64,000 nt of DNA, taken from Gordionus sp. m RMFG-2023 (taxonomy: Eukaryota > Nematomorpha > Gordioida > Chordodea > Parachordodidae). Under the pieces are notes generated by a model, which saw nothing but the letters and a program-made list of their open reading frames with translations, was not told the DNA's origin and made no database searches. The stretch is taken from positions 63,388,954 through 63,452,953 of the forward strand of contig NC_088776.1 in the NCBI RefSeq assembly GCF_954871325.1, given 5' to 3'. Made by a program: the position numbers and the translations under genes. Every line of letters starts with the position of its first letter. Within the stretch, counting starts at the first letter, position 1. Of this stretch, positions 25,036 through 36,679 are shown piece by piece.

Positions 25036-26282
25036 ATTTTGAATTTAGAAATTAAGAATAGTTAAAATTTCTATCATTCATCTGTCCTCGGTTAGAAGTA
25101 CTTTAATCAGTTTAGCAGCCAAAATTAAAATATTAATAGCTAAATAAAAAATGGCGTCACAACTAAGACAAAATCAAGATTAACGACATACATCTTTTGC
25201 CATTATTTTGTGATTACCTTAAATTTTTATAATTTGAAAATCTAGACAGCGACACACATCTTTTATTATTTATCTCTGATACCAGTAATATAAAATTTCA
25301 ATGGGTGTTTGTACTAGTCGCTTTATTATTTAATTAGCCAAAAATTTCATAGGTAAGATATAATATATATATTTACATAATGCGAACAATGTAGATTATA
25401 TTAATCACAATAATAAAGAATCATTTGTTATAATTGCGGTATATATATTTATTTAGTCAGACATGATGTCGTTTTAATTATAATTTATGTAAATTTAAGC
25501 GTTTAAGTTACGCTATTACTAAATATCACAGGCTATCTAAGATTATATAATTTTATTTATATGAATTTGTATTATGAGATATATAGCGTTTGAATTTCAC
25601 TAAAGTGTTTTAGGTTTAAGCACATGATTGAATCCCTCGGGCTAGTTATTAGTGTTAGGCCCATCTACATGATACCTAAATTAAATATTGAAAAATATTA
25701 ATGAATATAATTATAGTTTTTATACCTTTTCCATATAGTATGAGGAAATAATGCAGTTTCACTTAGCCACGTGGGGAATAGATTGTGAGTTTCAATAGAA
25801 GCATCTTAAATACTTTAGATTAAAATATACATTAAAAAAATTAACCTAAATTCTAAGAGCAGATATAGCAGTCGCGTCCTATTGCCGGAAGCACCAAAAT
25901 TTTTGATAGTGAGAAAAAGTTGAATATATATCTCCCTTGATTTATCTCGATGAAGAAGCATATATAACTGGGATCATTACATTTTCATACATTATTTACA
26001 ATGTAATAGAGCTGAACATATAATCTAGGAACTATACAGAAATTTCCGTCCATACATATTGTTGAAGCGGATGACATCAATTTTAGCGCTACCAAAAATC
26101 AATATACTATTATTCTCAGTTGGGAATATTTGAGATCTTGAGGTTGTTGTATAGATGGGGATCAAATTATATCATGAATTGAATTGGGCATGGAAGGCCT
26201 ATATTTTTTTCAGGAGCCTATCAATATGATGACCCCCTAATTGATATAAATAGGGGAATTGCTTCGGGATAATTTTCAATGT
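25036..26282. other. Intergenic, AT-rich
   Basis: No coding or repeat structure that I can support. Confidence 0.4.
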
Positions 26283-26424
26283 AGAGTTTCTAAACATCTT
26301 ATTTAAATACTTTTGGGATATATATTCATTCGCGTTTCAACTGGTTTTGAGAAAGAGTTTCTAAACATCTTATTTAAATACTTTTGGGATATATATTCAT
26401 TCGCGTTTCAACTGGTTTTGAGAA
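26283..26424. repeat. Exact tandem duplication, 71-bp unit x 2
   Basis: agagtttctaaacatctt...caactggttttgagaa occurs at 26283-26353 and again at 26354-26424 with no difference seen, indicating a very recent duplication. Confidence 0.9.
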
Positions 26425-26792
26425 ATGGTTTTTTTTATAGACTATTTCGTTTTTAAGAGCTCAAAATAAATAACACTAGGGTGTGTTCGTGTATACCCTG
26501 ATGAATTATAAGTGTGATCATATTTACATTTTGCAATACAGCCTGATTTCCTGAAACAGTAACGAATATATCCAACCTTTCATAATGAAATCTGTATGGC
26601 TTATTTTGATAAAAAAGGAAATTTTGCCTATTGGCATATTGGACCTTTAATAATATATATATATATATATATTTATATTAATATTTTAGATTGTTACCAT
26701 AAATGTTTTCATTTATTCAAGCATAGCATTCAATAAAAGTATTTAATTATCGTCTACATTAAACAATACATTTATTGGGCTATATACAAATG

Positions 26793-27241
26793 GAGGTGTC
26801 AGCAGAAGAGGCCCTGACCCTATCTGAGAGTGAATTGCAAGGTGATGTAAATGGGATTGGCTATAAAAAGATTTAATTGCTTCCAAATAATTATTTAATT
26901 ACATTTTAATGGAATAGGAGGTTGGACTAGGTATTGTTGCAGCTTGAAAATTTGAAAATAAAATAATTTATTTTAATAATTTATTTACCCTCTATTGTCA
27001 GCCTCAACAGAACAGCCCTGACCCTATCTGAAAGTGAATTGCAAGGTGATGTTAATGGGATTGGCTATAAAAAATTTTAATTGCTTCCAAATAATTATTT
27101 AATCACATTTTAATGGAATTGGGGGGGGGGGGGGTTGGACTAGGTATTGTTGCCTTGAAAATATTAAAATAACTAATTTATTTACCCACTGTTGTCAGCA
27201 GAACATGCCTTGACCCTATCTGAGGGTGAATCTGCAAGGTG
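26793..27241. repeat. Tandem repeat of about 200 bp, 2.3 copies
   Basis: The core ccctgaccctatctgagag / gtgaattgcaaggtgatgt appears at about 26812, 27016 and 27208 (spacing about 204 and 192). Between them lie gattggctataaaaa and ttgcttccaaataattatttaat. One copy has a 14-base G run (27121-27134) where the other has taggagg. Confidence 0.85.
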
Positions 27242-27697
27242 TAAATGATGTTTTTTTTCGATTTATTTTCATATTTATAATTTATTCTTTTTTTTTTATT
27301 TTTGTTTTTTACTATTTTTTTTTTTGCTTTTTTAGTATTTTTGCTATTTTTTTTCTTTTTTTTTGTTTTTTTAAATTTTTTTTTTGTTTTTTGCTTTTTT
27401 GTAAACAGTGTTTAGCTGAGGTGTTAAGGATTTAAAGAATATATACTATATATAATTTATGTGCGAATTATATATCTTAAAATAAAATTACATAATAACA
27501 ATTATAAAATACCGCTTACTGGGATTAAAATTGAAGAAATGCCAAATTAAATTTAGTTCCTGGCGTATTGAAAGCAAATGAAACCATGAAATATAGAATT
27601 CGAAACCAGTAAAAAATATATTCTTTGAAAGTCATATGAATGTGCAAACAATCTATATCAAATCCTAGATTTATACATATAAATCAATTAATATATC
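27242..27697. other. T-rich low-complexity tract and AT-rich spacer
   Basis: 27245-27405 is almost pure T with scattered G/A/C. The poly-Phe open frame there is a composition artefact. No feature follows until the MITE at 27698. Confidence 0.6.
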
Positions 27698-27832
27698 CAG
27701 CATCTACATAGGGGGGGGGGCGGGGTGTAAGTACATTTTGCCTAATTTTTATAAGGGGGTAGGAGGGTAGGCACTTTTAAGGGGATATGATAAATTTTTT
27801 ATGGATAGGTAAATCCTATCATGTAGACGCTG
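27698..27832. mobile_element. hAT-type MITE with perfect 8-bp target duplication
   Basis: 135 bp, begins CAGCATCTACATAGGGGGG and ends TATCATGTAGACGCTG (inverted ends). It is flanked by aatatatc on both sides (27690-27697, 27833-27840). G-rich interior. A diverged relative ends near 22504. Confidence 0.9.
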
Positions 27833-27840
27833 AATATATC

Positions 27841-28404
27841 TAATATAGCAGAACCATATTTACTCATGTGAATTATTTATGCCCTATTGGCTCACCAGGA
27901 GAAATGACAACTTTTAATAAATATTGCCCAGATCAACTACATACAAATAGATTTCACGACCTTAGTAAAAATATATTGACCATGTTATTAAACATCTAGC
28001 AGTATTTTCTTATACATATAAGTAATCGATTTAGATATAAAAATCTGAGCATGCGCCATAATGTAGGTGCTATTCAAAGCCACGATATCAACCACACTTC
28101 CAAAAATCTGCATGAGAGAGTACATATTGGTGGTAAATTACAAAAAAATTGAACTGATGATTCCTTAACTCTATTGGTGATTGTCTCTATATCTCCAGCA
28201 AATTTTATTGATCTAAAGTCATACATTTTATATTTATAAAATATAATATTATGACAAGATAACTCCTAGGAATTTTATTAGATAAAAATCTGGTTATATC
28301 AAATAGATAAATATATGCCTCTGTTTACATAAAAAGCCATATTTATTTAGAAAATTTTACGTTGCTATGCTTATAAGAATGTTAATAGAATTTTCCTTAT
28401 TGTA
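27841..28404. other. AT-rich spacer left of the MULE-like cluster
   Basis: No clear feature. It may contain further decayed sequence of the element copy that starts at about 28405. Confidence 0.35.
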
Positions 28405-29690
28405 TTTACCAGTGAATTTTGTTAGATTAAGATTTGTCCTGGCACTGAATAATTAATATATCAAAAATGTAATCTCTGGACATGTTAATATATTAGATGA
28501 CCCAAATGATGAGAGAATAATTGATTAAAAAATATATCTAGCAATCTTCATTGCTGATGAGTACGTATTAAAAATAAAGTTATATTTAAATATATCATAT
28601 CGAAAGAATAAATTTATTTCTATAACTTAGTGTTTTATGTAATTTTTTAAAGATCTATCATTAATGATTCAGATAATGCAATCATAATTACTAAGAACTA
28701 ACCACAGCCTATACATCAAATGTTGGATGCTATTAAATTAATTTGATAATTATATCATTTAAATTCGTAATTGTTGCCTATGTAGACAATTGATACATTT
28801 ATCTTTTAGATATAAATAAGAGAGTTCTTTACTCTCGCTATGGCATCTCGTATCTATTATATAATTAAGGAAAAAGACAATGTATATTCCAAAAGAAATA
28901 GAGAAATTATAAATTTTATATATAGCAAATGAAATTTTATTCGGGATAAAATTGTGGAGGAAGATATATTAATAGAAAATTGGAAGGGGCAGATCAATCC
29001 ATAAGAAAAACTTAAGCGCATTGCTTCTTAAATTTAATTGAAGGGATTAAATTAATTTGTTGAAAATAGAAATCTTACCACAAATAATAAATATAAACAT
29101 CAATACGTGCCCTATTAGGTTTATCACAAGTAGAAGCAATTGCCTGATGCGATGGCAAATTAATATAAAATTTTGGTAATTTAGTAAATAATATGTTGAA
29201 AGATAGAATATTATTTTTTCGCAAGGATGTGATTTTTTTTTAAAAAAACTAGGGAATAATGATTTGTTTAGATTGGCTTATGAATAAACAATATTATAGA
29301 AAAATAAACATATTTATACTGTAACCGAATTTTTGAATGTAACGACTGGAGAATTTCTTAGAAATCATATGCTAACCAATAAATTGTTTATAAAGATTGA
29401 ATATTTAATTCAAGATATATAATTCCAGATAACATTCTGTAAATTACTCAAAATGCGGTATCCTATATCCCCATACCATAATTACCTTATTCATTAATCA
29501 GTTATAAATAAAAAATAGTAGATATGGAAGTTCAAAATTAAATAAATTTACTAGATTTTTATATTTAAGGGATATCTAGCAGTTTTATCATTCATCTGCT
29601 TCATCAAAGATTGGTCATTAAATATGTTATTCCAGACAGTTAGTTTGAACATGGGAAATATATTAAGAGTAATGATAGCCAATATACAAG
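28405..29690 (+). mobile_element. Decayed third copy of the palindrome element (MULE-like)
   Basis: Aligns by eye in the same orientation with the right arm of the palindrome (31949-33539). Shared stretches include gaattttgt..gattaagatttgtcct (28415 vs 31955), gtaattttttaaaga (28638 vs 32198), catcaaatgttg (28717 vs 32279), and gattggtcatta.atatgttattc near the end (29610 vs 33362). It is far more diverged than the two palindrome arms are from each other, with no useful open frame. It ends directly beside the left arm (29692). Confidence 0.65.
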
Positions 29691-29691
29691 T

Positions 29692-32600
29692 AGTTAGCAC
29701 ATGTTAGAGTGAATAAACATAATTCATATGGTATATAAAATAGCATGGGATATAACTTCGCTATCATTATTCTTTTATATAATTGATCTTGAAAGATCAT
29801 TATATATTTCCCATGTTCCATCTAATCGTTTGGAATAACATATATAATGACCAATCCCCGAAGAAGCAGCAGGAGGTAAAAAAAAAAACTATAACAGCTC
29901 TTAAAGTATAAAATATATCTCCTAAATATATAAATCTAGGAAAATTAATTAATTTAGAACTTTCACATCAAATAGTGTCAATTATAATTTGTTCATGATA
30001 TTGATATTTATAGACTAAGGGTAAGGGGTCCTGCATTTTACACGATTTACAATATGTTAAAAGAGGTAATGTATCTTGAATTGCGATATCCAAACCTTCA
30101 AAACTTATAGTATTTATTACATCTAAATTTAATTGATAAACATATGGATTCTAAAAAAATTCTCCTATCGTGAACATTCTTTATTATTACATTTAAAAAT
30201 ATCGGTTACACTATACACATCTTTAAAACATTTTTCTATAATATAATATATTGTTGATTCGCAAGACAATCAATACAAATCATTACTAACATTAGTTATA
30301 TCAAATAATTTTAATAATAAATCACCCCTTATCTTATAAGTATTATTATTAGCCCCATGCGAAGCAAAATATTCTATAAACTCCTTAAATTTATTATTTT
30401 CTATATTATCAAAAAACGCTTTATATGATTTGCAATCGCAGTAGGCTACTGCTACTGCTCGTGCTAAACTATCAATAGGACATGTATTACTGATTATATA
30501 TCTATTAGATCCTACTTTTAAAGGTCCATTTATTGTGGTAAGATTCCCATTTTTCAACATGCCTAATTTAATCTTGGTCCCTTCAATTACATGTAATATT
30601 TCAGGGCAATGTGCTGCATAATATGAAGTACGTTTTTTTTATGGATGATTTTTCTGCTAAACCTTTCCAATTATACAATTAATACATCTTCATCATCGGA
30701 CACTTCTCTCTCATTTATCATTTCAATGCTAAATTTAGAAATTGGTAAATTCTCTGATTTTTGTGGTATATTAACTTGCTACAATATCCTTTTCCTTAAT
30801 TATATTAGAAATTCGGGAGGCTCCGTCGATATTAAATCCTCTTATCTCATCAAAATGTTTGCAGAAAAATTTATCAATAGGCATAGGTAACATTACGAAT
30901 TTAAATGTTCTATTTTTCAAATTATTAAAATAACTTTCAACATTTGATGTAGAGGATGTAGCTTGTCCATAATTATAATGTGGTAGCATAATACTAGACC
31001 ATAAAGGAATAAGTCTTTAAAAAATTACATAAATTTATAGTTATATCTGGGTTATATAAAATAATTTTCTTCTTTCAATGATATGATACATTTAGATATG
31101 GCTTTATTTTTAATACTTTCTATCCAGCAAATTATATTGCTAGATAAATTTAAATGAATGATTGTTTCATCCTCAGGTTCATCAAATATACTAGTGTCTA
31201 ATTCTTCTATTCCAGAGATTACATTTTTTAGCCTTTAGCGTAATGTCAGGACAAATTTCGGACCCACAAAATTCACTATTACATACAATAAGGATGGATT
31301 CTATTAACATTTCCGCCTCTTTAAAGGAAACGGATTTTATTAGCAGAGCAACGGAACGAATATAAAATTCTCTAAATAAACGAGGTTTTTTATATAAACT
31401 AGGCCATCTACTTATCAGTTTGATATAATGAGCATAATCTACTCTAATAAATATCCTAGGGGTTTGCAATTTATGGCCTATTATTGTATATGAATATTCA
31501 ATATATGACTTAAGATCAATAAAATTTGCTAGTGATCTGGCAACAGCCCCCAATAAAGCTGCCCAGATTTTACTTTTAAATCGATTACTCCTATGTATAA
31601 GAAAATATGCCCAGATGTTTGATCATATGGTCGACTTAATTTTTTTTACTAAGGTCCATGTGGCATCTATTTGTAGTATTATTAAAAGTTATCATTTGTT
31701 CTGGTAACCAGTAGTGCATAAAAGATTAATCACAAGATATATCGATTATACTGGGTAAATATGGTTGTGTATATTTTAGATATAATAATTGATTGATTGT
31801 GCTTTCCAATTTAATGTTAAATTTATTTGAAACAGATTGTTTGCACTTCCGTAGGACATCCAAGGAATATAAAGTTCTGGGTTCTAATTCACCATATTTC
31901 ATTGTTTCATTTGCTTTTTTCACACGGCAGTTTAAGGCAAAATCTGTAATAATGAATTTTGTGGGGCCGAAATTTGTCCTGACATTACGCTAAAGGCTAA
32001 AAAATGTAATCTCTGGAATAGAAGAATTAGACACTAGTATATTTGATGAACCTGAGGATGAAACAATCATTGATTTAAATTTATCTAGCAATATAATTTG
32101 CTGGATAGAAAGTATTAAAAATAAAGCCATATTTAAATGTATCATATCATTGAAAGAAGAAAATTATTTTATATAAGCCAGATATAACTATAAATTTATG
32201 TAATTTTTTAAAGACTTATTCCTTCATGGTCTAGTATTATGCTACTACATTATAATTATGGACAAGCTACATCCTCTACATCAAATGTTGAAAGTTATTT
32301 TAATAATTTGAAAAATAGAACATTTAAATTCGTAATGTTACCTATGCCTATTGATAAATTTTTCTGCAAACATTTTGATGAGATAAGAGGATTTAATATC
32401 GACGGAGCCTCCCGAATGTCTAATATAATTAAGGAAAAGGATATTGTAGCAAGTTAATATACCACAAAAATCAGAGAATTTACCAATTTCTAAATTTAGC
32501 ATTGAAATGATAAATGAGAGAGAAGTGTCCGATGATGAAGATGTATTAATTGTATAATTGGAAAGGTTTAGCAGAAAAATCATCCATAAAAAAATCGTAC

Positions 32601-33539
32601 TTCATATTATGGAGCACATTGCCCTGAAATATTACATGTAATTGAAGGGACCATGATTAAATTAGGCATGTTGAAAAATGGGAATCTTACCACAATAAAT
32701 GGACCTTTAAAAGTAGGATCTAATAGATATATAATCAGTAATACATGTCCCATTGATAGTTTAGCACGAGCAGTAGCAGTAGCCTACTGCGATAGCAAAT
32801 CATATAAAGCGTTTTTTGATAATATAGAAAATAATAAATTTAAGGAGTTTATAGAATATTTTGTTTCGCATGGGGCTAATAATAATGCATATAAGATAAG
32901 GTGTGATTTATTATTAAAATTATTTGATATATAACTAATGTTAGTAATGATTTGTATTGATTGTCTTGCGAATCAACAATATATTATATTATAGAAAAAT
33001 GTTTTAAAGATGTGTATAGTGTAACCGATATTTTTAAATGTAATAATAAAGAATGTTCACGATCGGAGAATTTTTTTAGAATCCATATGTTTATCAATGA
33101 ATTTAGATATAATAAATACTATAGGTTTTGAAGGTTTGATATTGCAATTCAAGATACATTACCTCTTTTAACATAGTGTAAAATGTAGGGCCCCTTATCC
33201 TTAGTCCATAAATATCAATATAGTGAACAAATTATAATTGACACAACTGGATGTGAAAGTTCTAAATTAATTAATTTTCCTAGATTTAATATATTTAGGA
33301 GATATATTTTATACTTTAGGAGCTTTTATAGTTTTTTTTTACCTCCTGCCACTTCTTAGGGGATTGGTCATTATATATGTTATTCTAAACGATTAGATGG
33401 AACATGGTAAATATATGATCTTTCAAGATCAATTATATATAAGAATAATGATAGCCAAGAGGAAGTTATATCCCATGCTATTTTATATACCATATGAATC
33501 ATGTTTATTCACTCTAACATGTGCTAACTGATTCTTATC
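29692..33539. mobile_element. 3.8-kb palindromic DNA transposon, MULE type (possibly NOF/foldback-like)
   Basis: Arms 29692-31276 and about 31949-33539 are near-identical reverse complements (about 1.6 kb each) around a spacer of about 670 bp, with symmetry centre near 31614. The outer edges read agttagcacatgttagagtgaata and its complement. Each arm encodes the same protein pieces on opposite strands; the spacer carries the earlier part of the gene on the minus strand. The combination of long inverted arms with a transposase of this type recalls FB-NOF/MULE foldback elements. That family call is inference from protein style and not a database match. Confidence 0.7.
30270..31923 (-). pseudogene. 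Transposase pieces of the palindromic MULE-like element
   Basis: Minus-strand segments in order: 31923-31726 (TMKYGELEPRTLYSLDVLRK...), 31553-31191 (MGAVARSLANFI..., with RIFIRVDYAHYIKLISRWPS and a Cys-containing tail), 30989-30771 (YNYGQATSSTSNVESYFNNL...) and 30560-30270 (KNGNLTTINGPLKVGSN.., ISNTCPIDSLARAVAVAYCD). The IRVDYAH..K.ISRW and TSN-VE-F motifs are what I associate with MULE/NOF-type transposases of animals. The gene is split by stops and frame changes and some gaps may be introns, so I regard it as inactive. The last two pieces are repeated on the plus strand in the other arm (32239-32457, 32653-32934). Confidence 0.5.
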
Positions 33540-35402
33540 TTAAAAAACCCACTATATCAAAAAAATATAATACAATATCGGGTATAAAATATTTGGCCTC
33601 ATGAGGTTAGGTATACCGCGGGGCTTGGCAAACCACTTAATCTCATTTTAATACACCAGAAGGGTAAAATTTTATCCTAATATAGTAGTTTTCATTAGTA
33701 CACTATACATATAATGGACAAAATATATGTTGAAATATATAATTATTAAATATTTTATTAAGAAATAAAATTTTGATGAAATTTTCAAAAGATTTACATG
33801 ACAGGATTTTAATTTTTTACTAAAATATCTAATCATTTATATGTTAAATTCTTCTATAATTTGGGTAAGTTTAATGTACATTTATCAAATCTAGATATTA
33901 TTTCAATCACGATTTGTCAATTTAGAGATAGCTCGGAGTTTGCTGAACCATACACGTCAATTATGGCAGTTAGCAATGAAAAAATTTCAAAATCTTGAAA
34001 GGGCAATTTCATGGTTGTTTATGATTGGTGTTTAGGATTTATGCTAAAAAATCTTAATCTCCCCTTAAAATTCAAATTTTTTTTATGTCAAAAATTGTTT
34101 ATTAAATTAGCCAAAGTTAAGTTTCAATTTTTATGTATAATTTAGCTTCAATTTATAAGTGTTATCATATTTTGAACAATAAAACAATAAAATTATTCTA
34201 TACATATCATTATTAATAAATAAAAATGCATTTCAATTTATTATGGCCTAAAAAATCCAATGGTTTAGGAAGCCCCTTTGAAGTTGTTTGCCTCACCCCG
34301 CCATTGGGGCTCGTTGAACAAAATTTTCACTTTTATCCAAAAAAATAAAATTTAAAAAATAATGATTACATTCTTAAGATTTTTTATAAGGCACCTTTTA
34401 TAGAGTATAGTCTTAGGTATCCAATCATATATTATTTTTTTATATTATCTATAAAAGAACAAGAGCTATATTATATAATACTATTATATTTATATTTGAA
34501 TTTCTAAACATGTCCGGTTTCCGCTGAACCGGCATTCATGCGCCCACTAGCCTTGGTCTCTATATATCATGTTTTAATATATTTTTTAGTACCTTCTTAG
34601 AGACTAGTAGAATCACGGATAGTCATATATTTACAAATAATATCTTAATATTTATACAAACAAATGTAAAAAAAAGAAGTATTTATTAACTAGTATTTTA
34701 TATTTTTAAAATCGATTTTATACGATATAATGCAATAGTATTATATTGACGATGAAAATAAATTGCGCTCTGGTCTACCCGATATCTATATCAAACATAT
34801 GGTCCAGCCAAAATTTATTAGTCCCTCCCTATGAAGTACGCGCATAATGATTTTTTTAAAAATAATCCCGCCAAACGTATTGGTTCTCGCTCGATATCCG
34901 GCCCTACTTTTGCAAAATCTATTTAATATATTTTTCACTAAAATTTATAATATCTATGGGGGAGGGACATAGTAAGAAATTATTCCAATTTATTAAAAAA
35001 AGATACCTAAATTTAGATATTTAAGACGAGAAATTATTAAATATATTATGATTTATAAATTGAAATTTCAGGCAATCTCCATTATATGCAGTGAATTAAA
35101 ATGAAAGTAAAAAAAAAAGTGAAGTCACAAGGACTTTCCCCAAAAGATATAGATATAAATAATGATATATTTACCTTTTTCTGGATATATAAATCCATCT
35201 AATGAGTTATTTCTATTTTGCTTAGCATAAATGTATAGTGATTTTGGACTCGTCAGATTCTCCAGTTCATTGCTAAGGGTCTTTCAAAATTCAGCTGACG
35301 AAGAATTAATATTTCATTCCTATATTTCTGGAATAAGGCTTTTATTAGCCATTATAACCTAAATAATATAATATAATATATATATTATATTAATTGAAAG
35401 TT
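33540..35402. other. AT-rich spacer with one GC-rich repeat end
   Basis: At 34885-34921 gatatccggccctacttttgcaaaatct is the terminal segment of the GGCCCGG...CTACTTTTGCA(A/G)ATCT repeat group (other ends near 54640 and 60985). The rest is A/T-rich and featureless. Confidence 0.5.
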
Positions 35403-35426
35403 AGCTCCGTGAAGTTGGCAGAACGT
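35403..35426 (+). repeat. Isolated outer end of the array repeat
   Basis: gctccgtgaagttggcagaacg is identical to the outer edge of the left array (23359) and, in reverse, of the right array (45296). Only this 20-odd bp end is present, after which the sequence differs. It is a third terminus of the same repeat family inside the composite. Confidence 0.7.
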
Positions 35427-35879
35427 TGGAAGTTTATATTTTAATTATAAAAAAAAATTTTAAAATAATTTTAATACTGATTGAATTCACCACACATGTG
35501 CTTAAAAATCATTATAAGATAGAGGGGGCGAGAGGTTATTTTAAAATGACTTTGTTGGAAAGATCTAATTTATATCATACGGTAAATTTTAAAATAAAAT
35601 AAACAACAACAAATATAAGATCACTTCAAAAAGTCTTACATTTTACGGTGTTATATGTGTAGTTATGATTTAATGAAACATGTTGACAAAAGGGGGGGGG
35701 GGGGGGGGTAAATAAATATAATAAAATTTATTTTAATTTAATACATATTGAAATTTAAATATGGAACAAGTAATTAAATTAATAAGATTAATCCTTTGAA
35801 ATGAAATGTGCTGGAAATTTAAATTAAAAATAAAAAATATGTGAAAAGAATATTTACTAATTTTTTAAAATTTTTCTTA
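35427..35879. other. AT-rich spacer with a 17-base G run
   Basis: G run at 35692-35708. No gene. Confidence 0.5.
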
Positions 35880-36039
35880 CCGTGTCCTAAATCAAAAAAA
35901 TAATTTCGCAAAAGTTTTGCGAAATGCACAACTTTAGCGAGTTTTGCGAGATACGAAACATGTCCCGAATCATACATTTATTTTCAATTTTAAATTGTTT
36001 GATATGCATTATACTATTTCTCTATTTTATATTATTTGA

Positions 36040-36362
36040 AGATACGACTGAGTCTAGAAGAAGGCATAGATTTTTAGAAGGACGGTATATATGATATGAT
36101 TTATATTATATGTATTAATTCTAGAGATCAAGGAATTTTTAGAACATTTGATAGTATTCCTTCATATCCTGACAAATTTCGTCAGATGTTCCATATTCAT
36201 GTGGAAACATTTAATTACATTCTTACAAAAATCATAGCACAGATATAAATCATGAACAATATCCAATACTCAATTTTACCCAATCTCAGTTCCAGCGATG
36301 GACTGAAAGCTCTAATAATATTAGAGAAACTTTTAATTTATTTGTAAATAATTATATGTAAA
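36040..36362 (+). pseudogene. PIF/Harbinger transposase, internally deleted
   Basis: N-terminal part: TTESRRRHRF..., then FRTFDSIPSYPDKFRQMFHI and HVETFNYILTKIIAQI, matching the Harbinger pattern L..YP.kF...fRM..etFdyIL..I. It is followed almost at once by a C-terminal-like stretch FTQSQFQRWTESSNNIRETF (compare the A..iR..F..YF end of these transposases). The DDE catalytic middle is absent. The protein cannot be active, so mobility would need another copy. Confidence 0.6.
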
Positions 36363-36679
36363 ATTTTTGTACACATTAATTTTTGATTCCCATAATCTTA
36401 TATTTCTTAATCCCCATAACCTTATATCTCTTATGAATGTATTCATTTGTCAAAGTTATATAATTTATTTATAAATATTCAATAAAAAGTGCAAATAAAA
36501 GTGTTGTTTTGATTACATTATATAAGTAAGTTATTTCTAATTAATTTAATGAGTAAGACAAATGACTAAATTTCAATAATTTTTATTATAAATAAATATA
36601 CAAAATATGTTTAACATATTATGGTATTAAAAATTAAGATATAAAAATGTATAAAATAATTAAAAAAATACAGTATAAA

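Noticed and set aside
27226-27435. Poly-Phe open frame
   Set aside because: A T-rich low-complexity tract beside a tandem repeat, with no coding signature.
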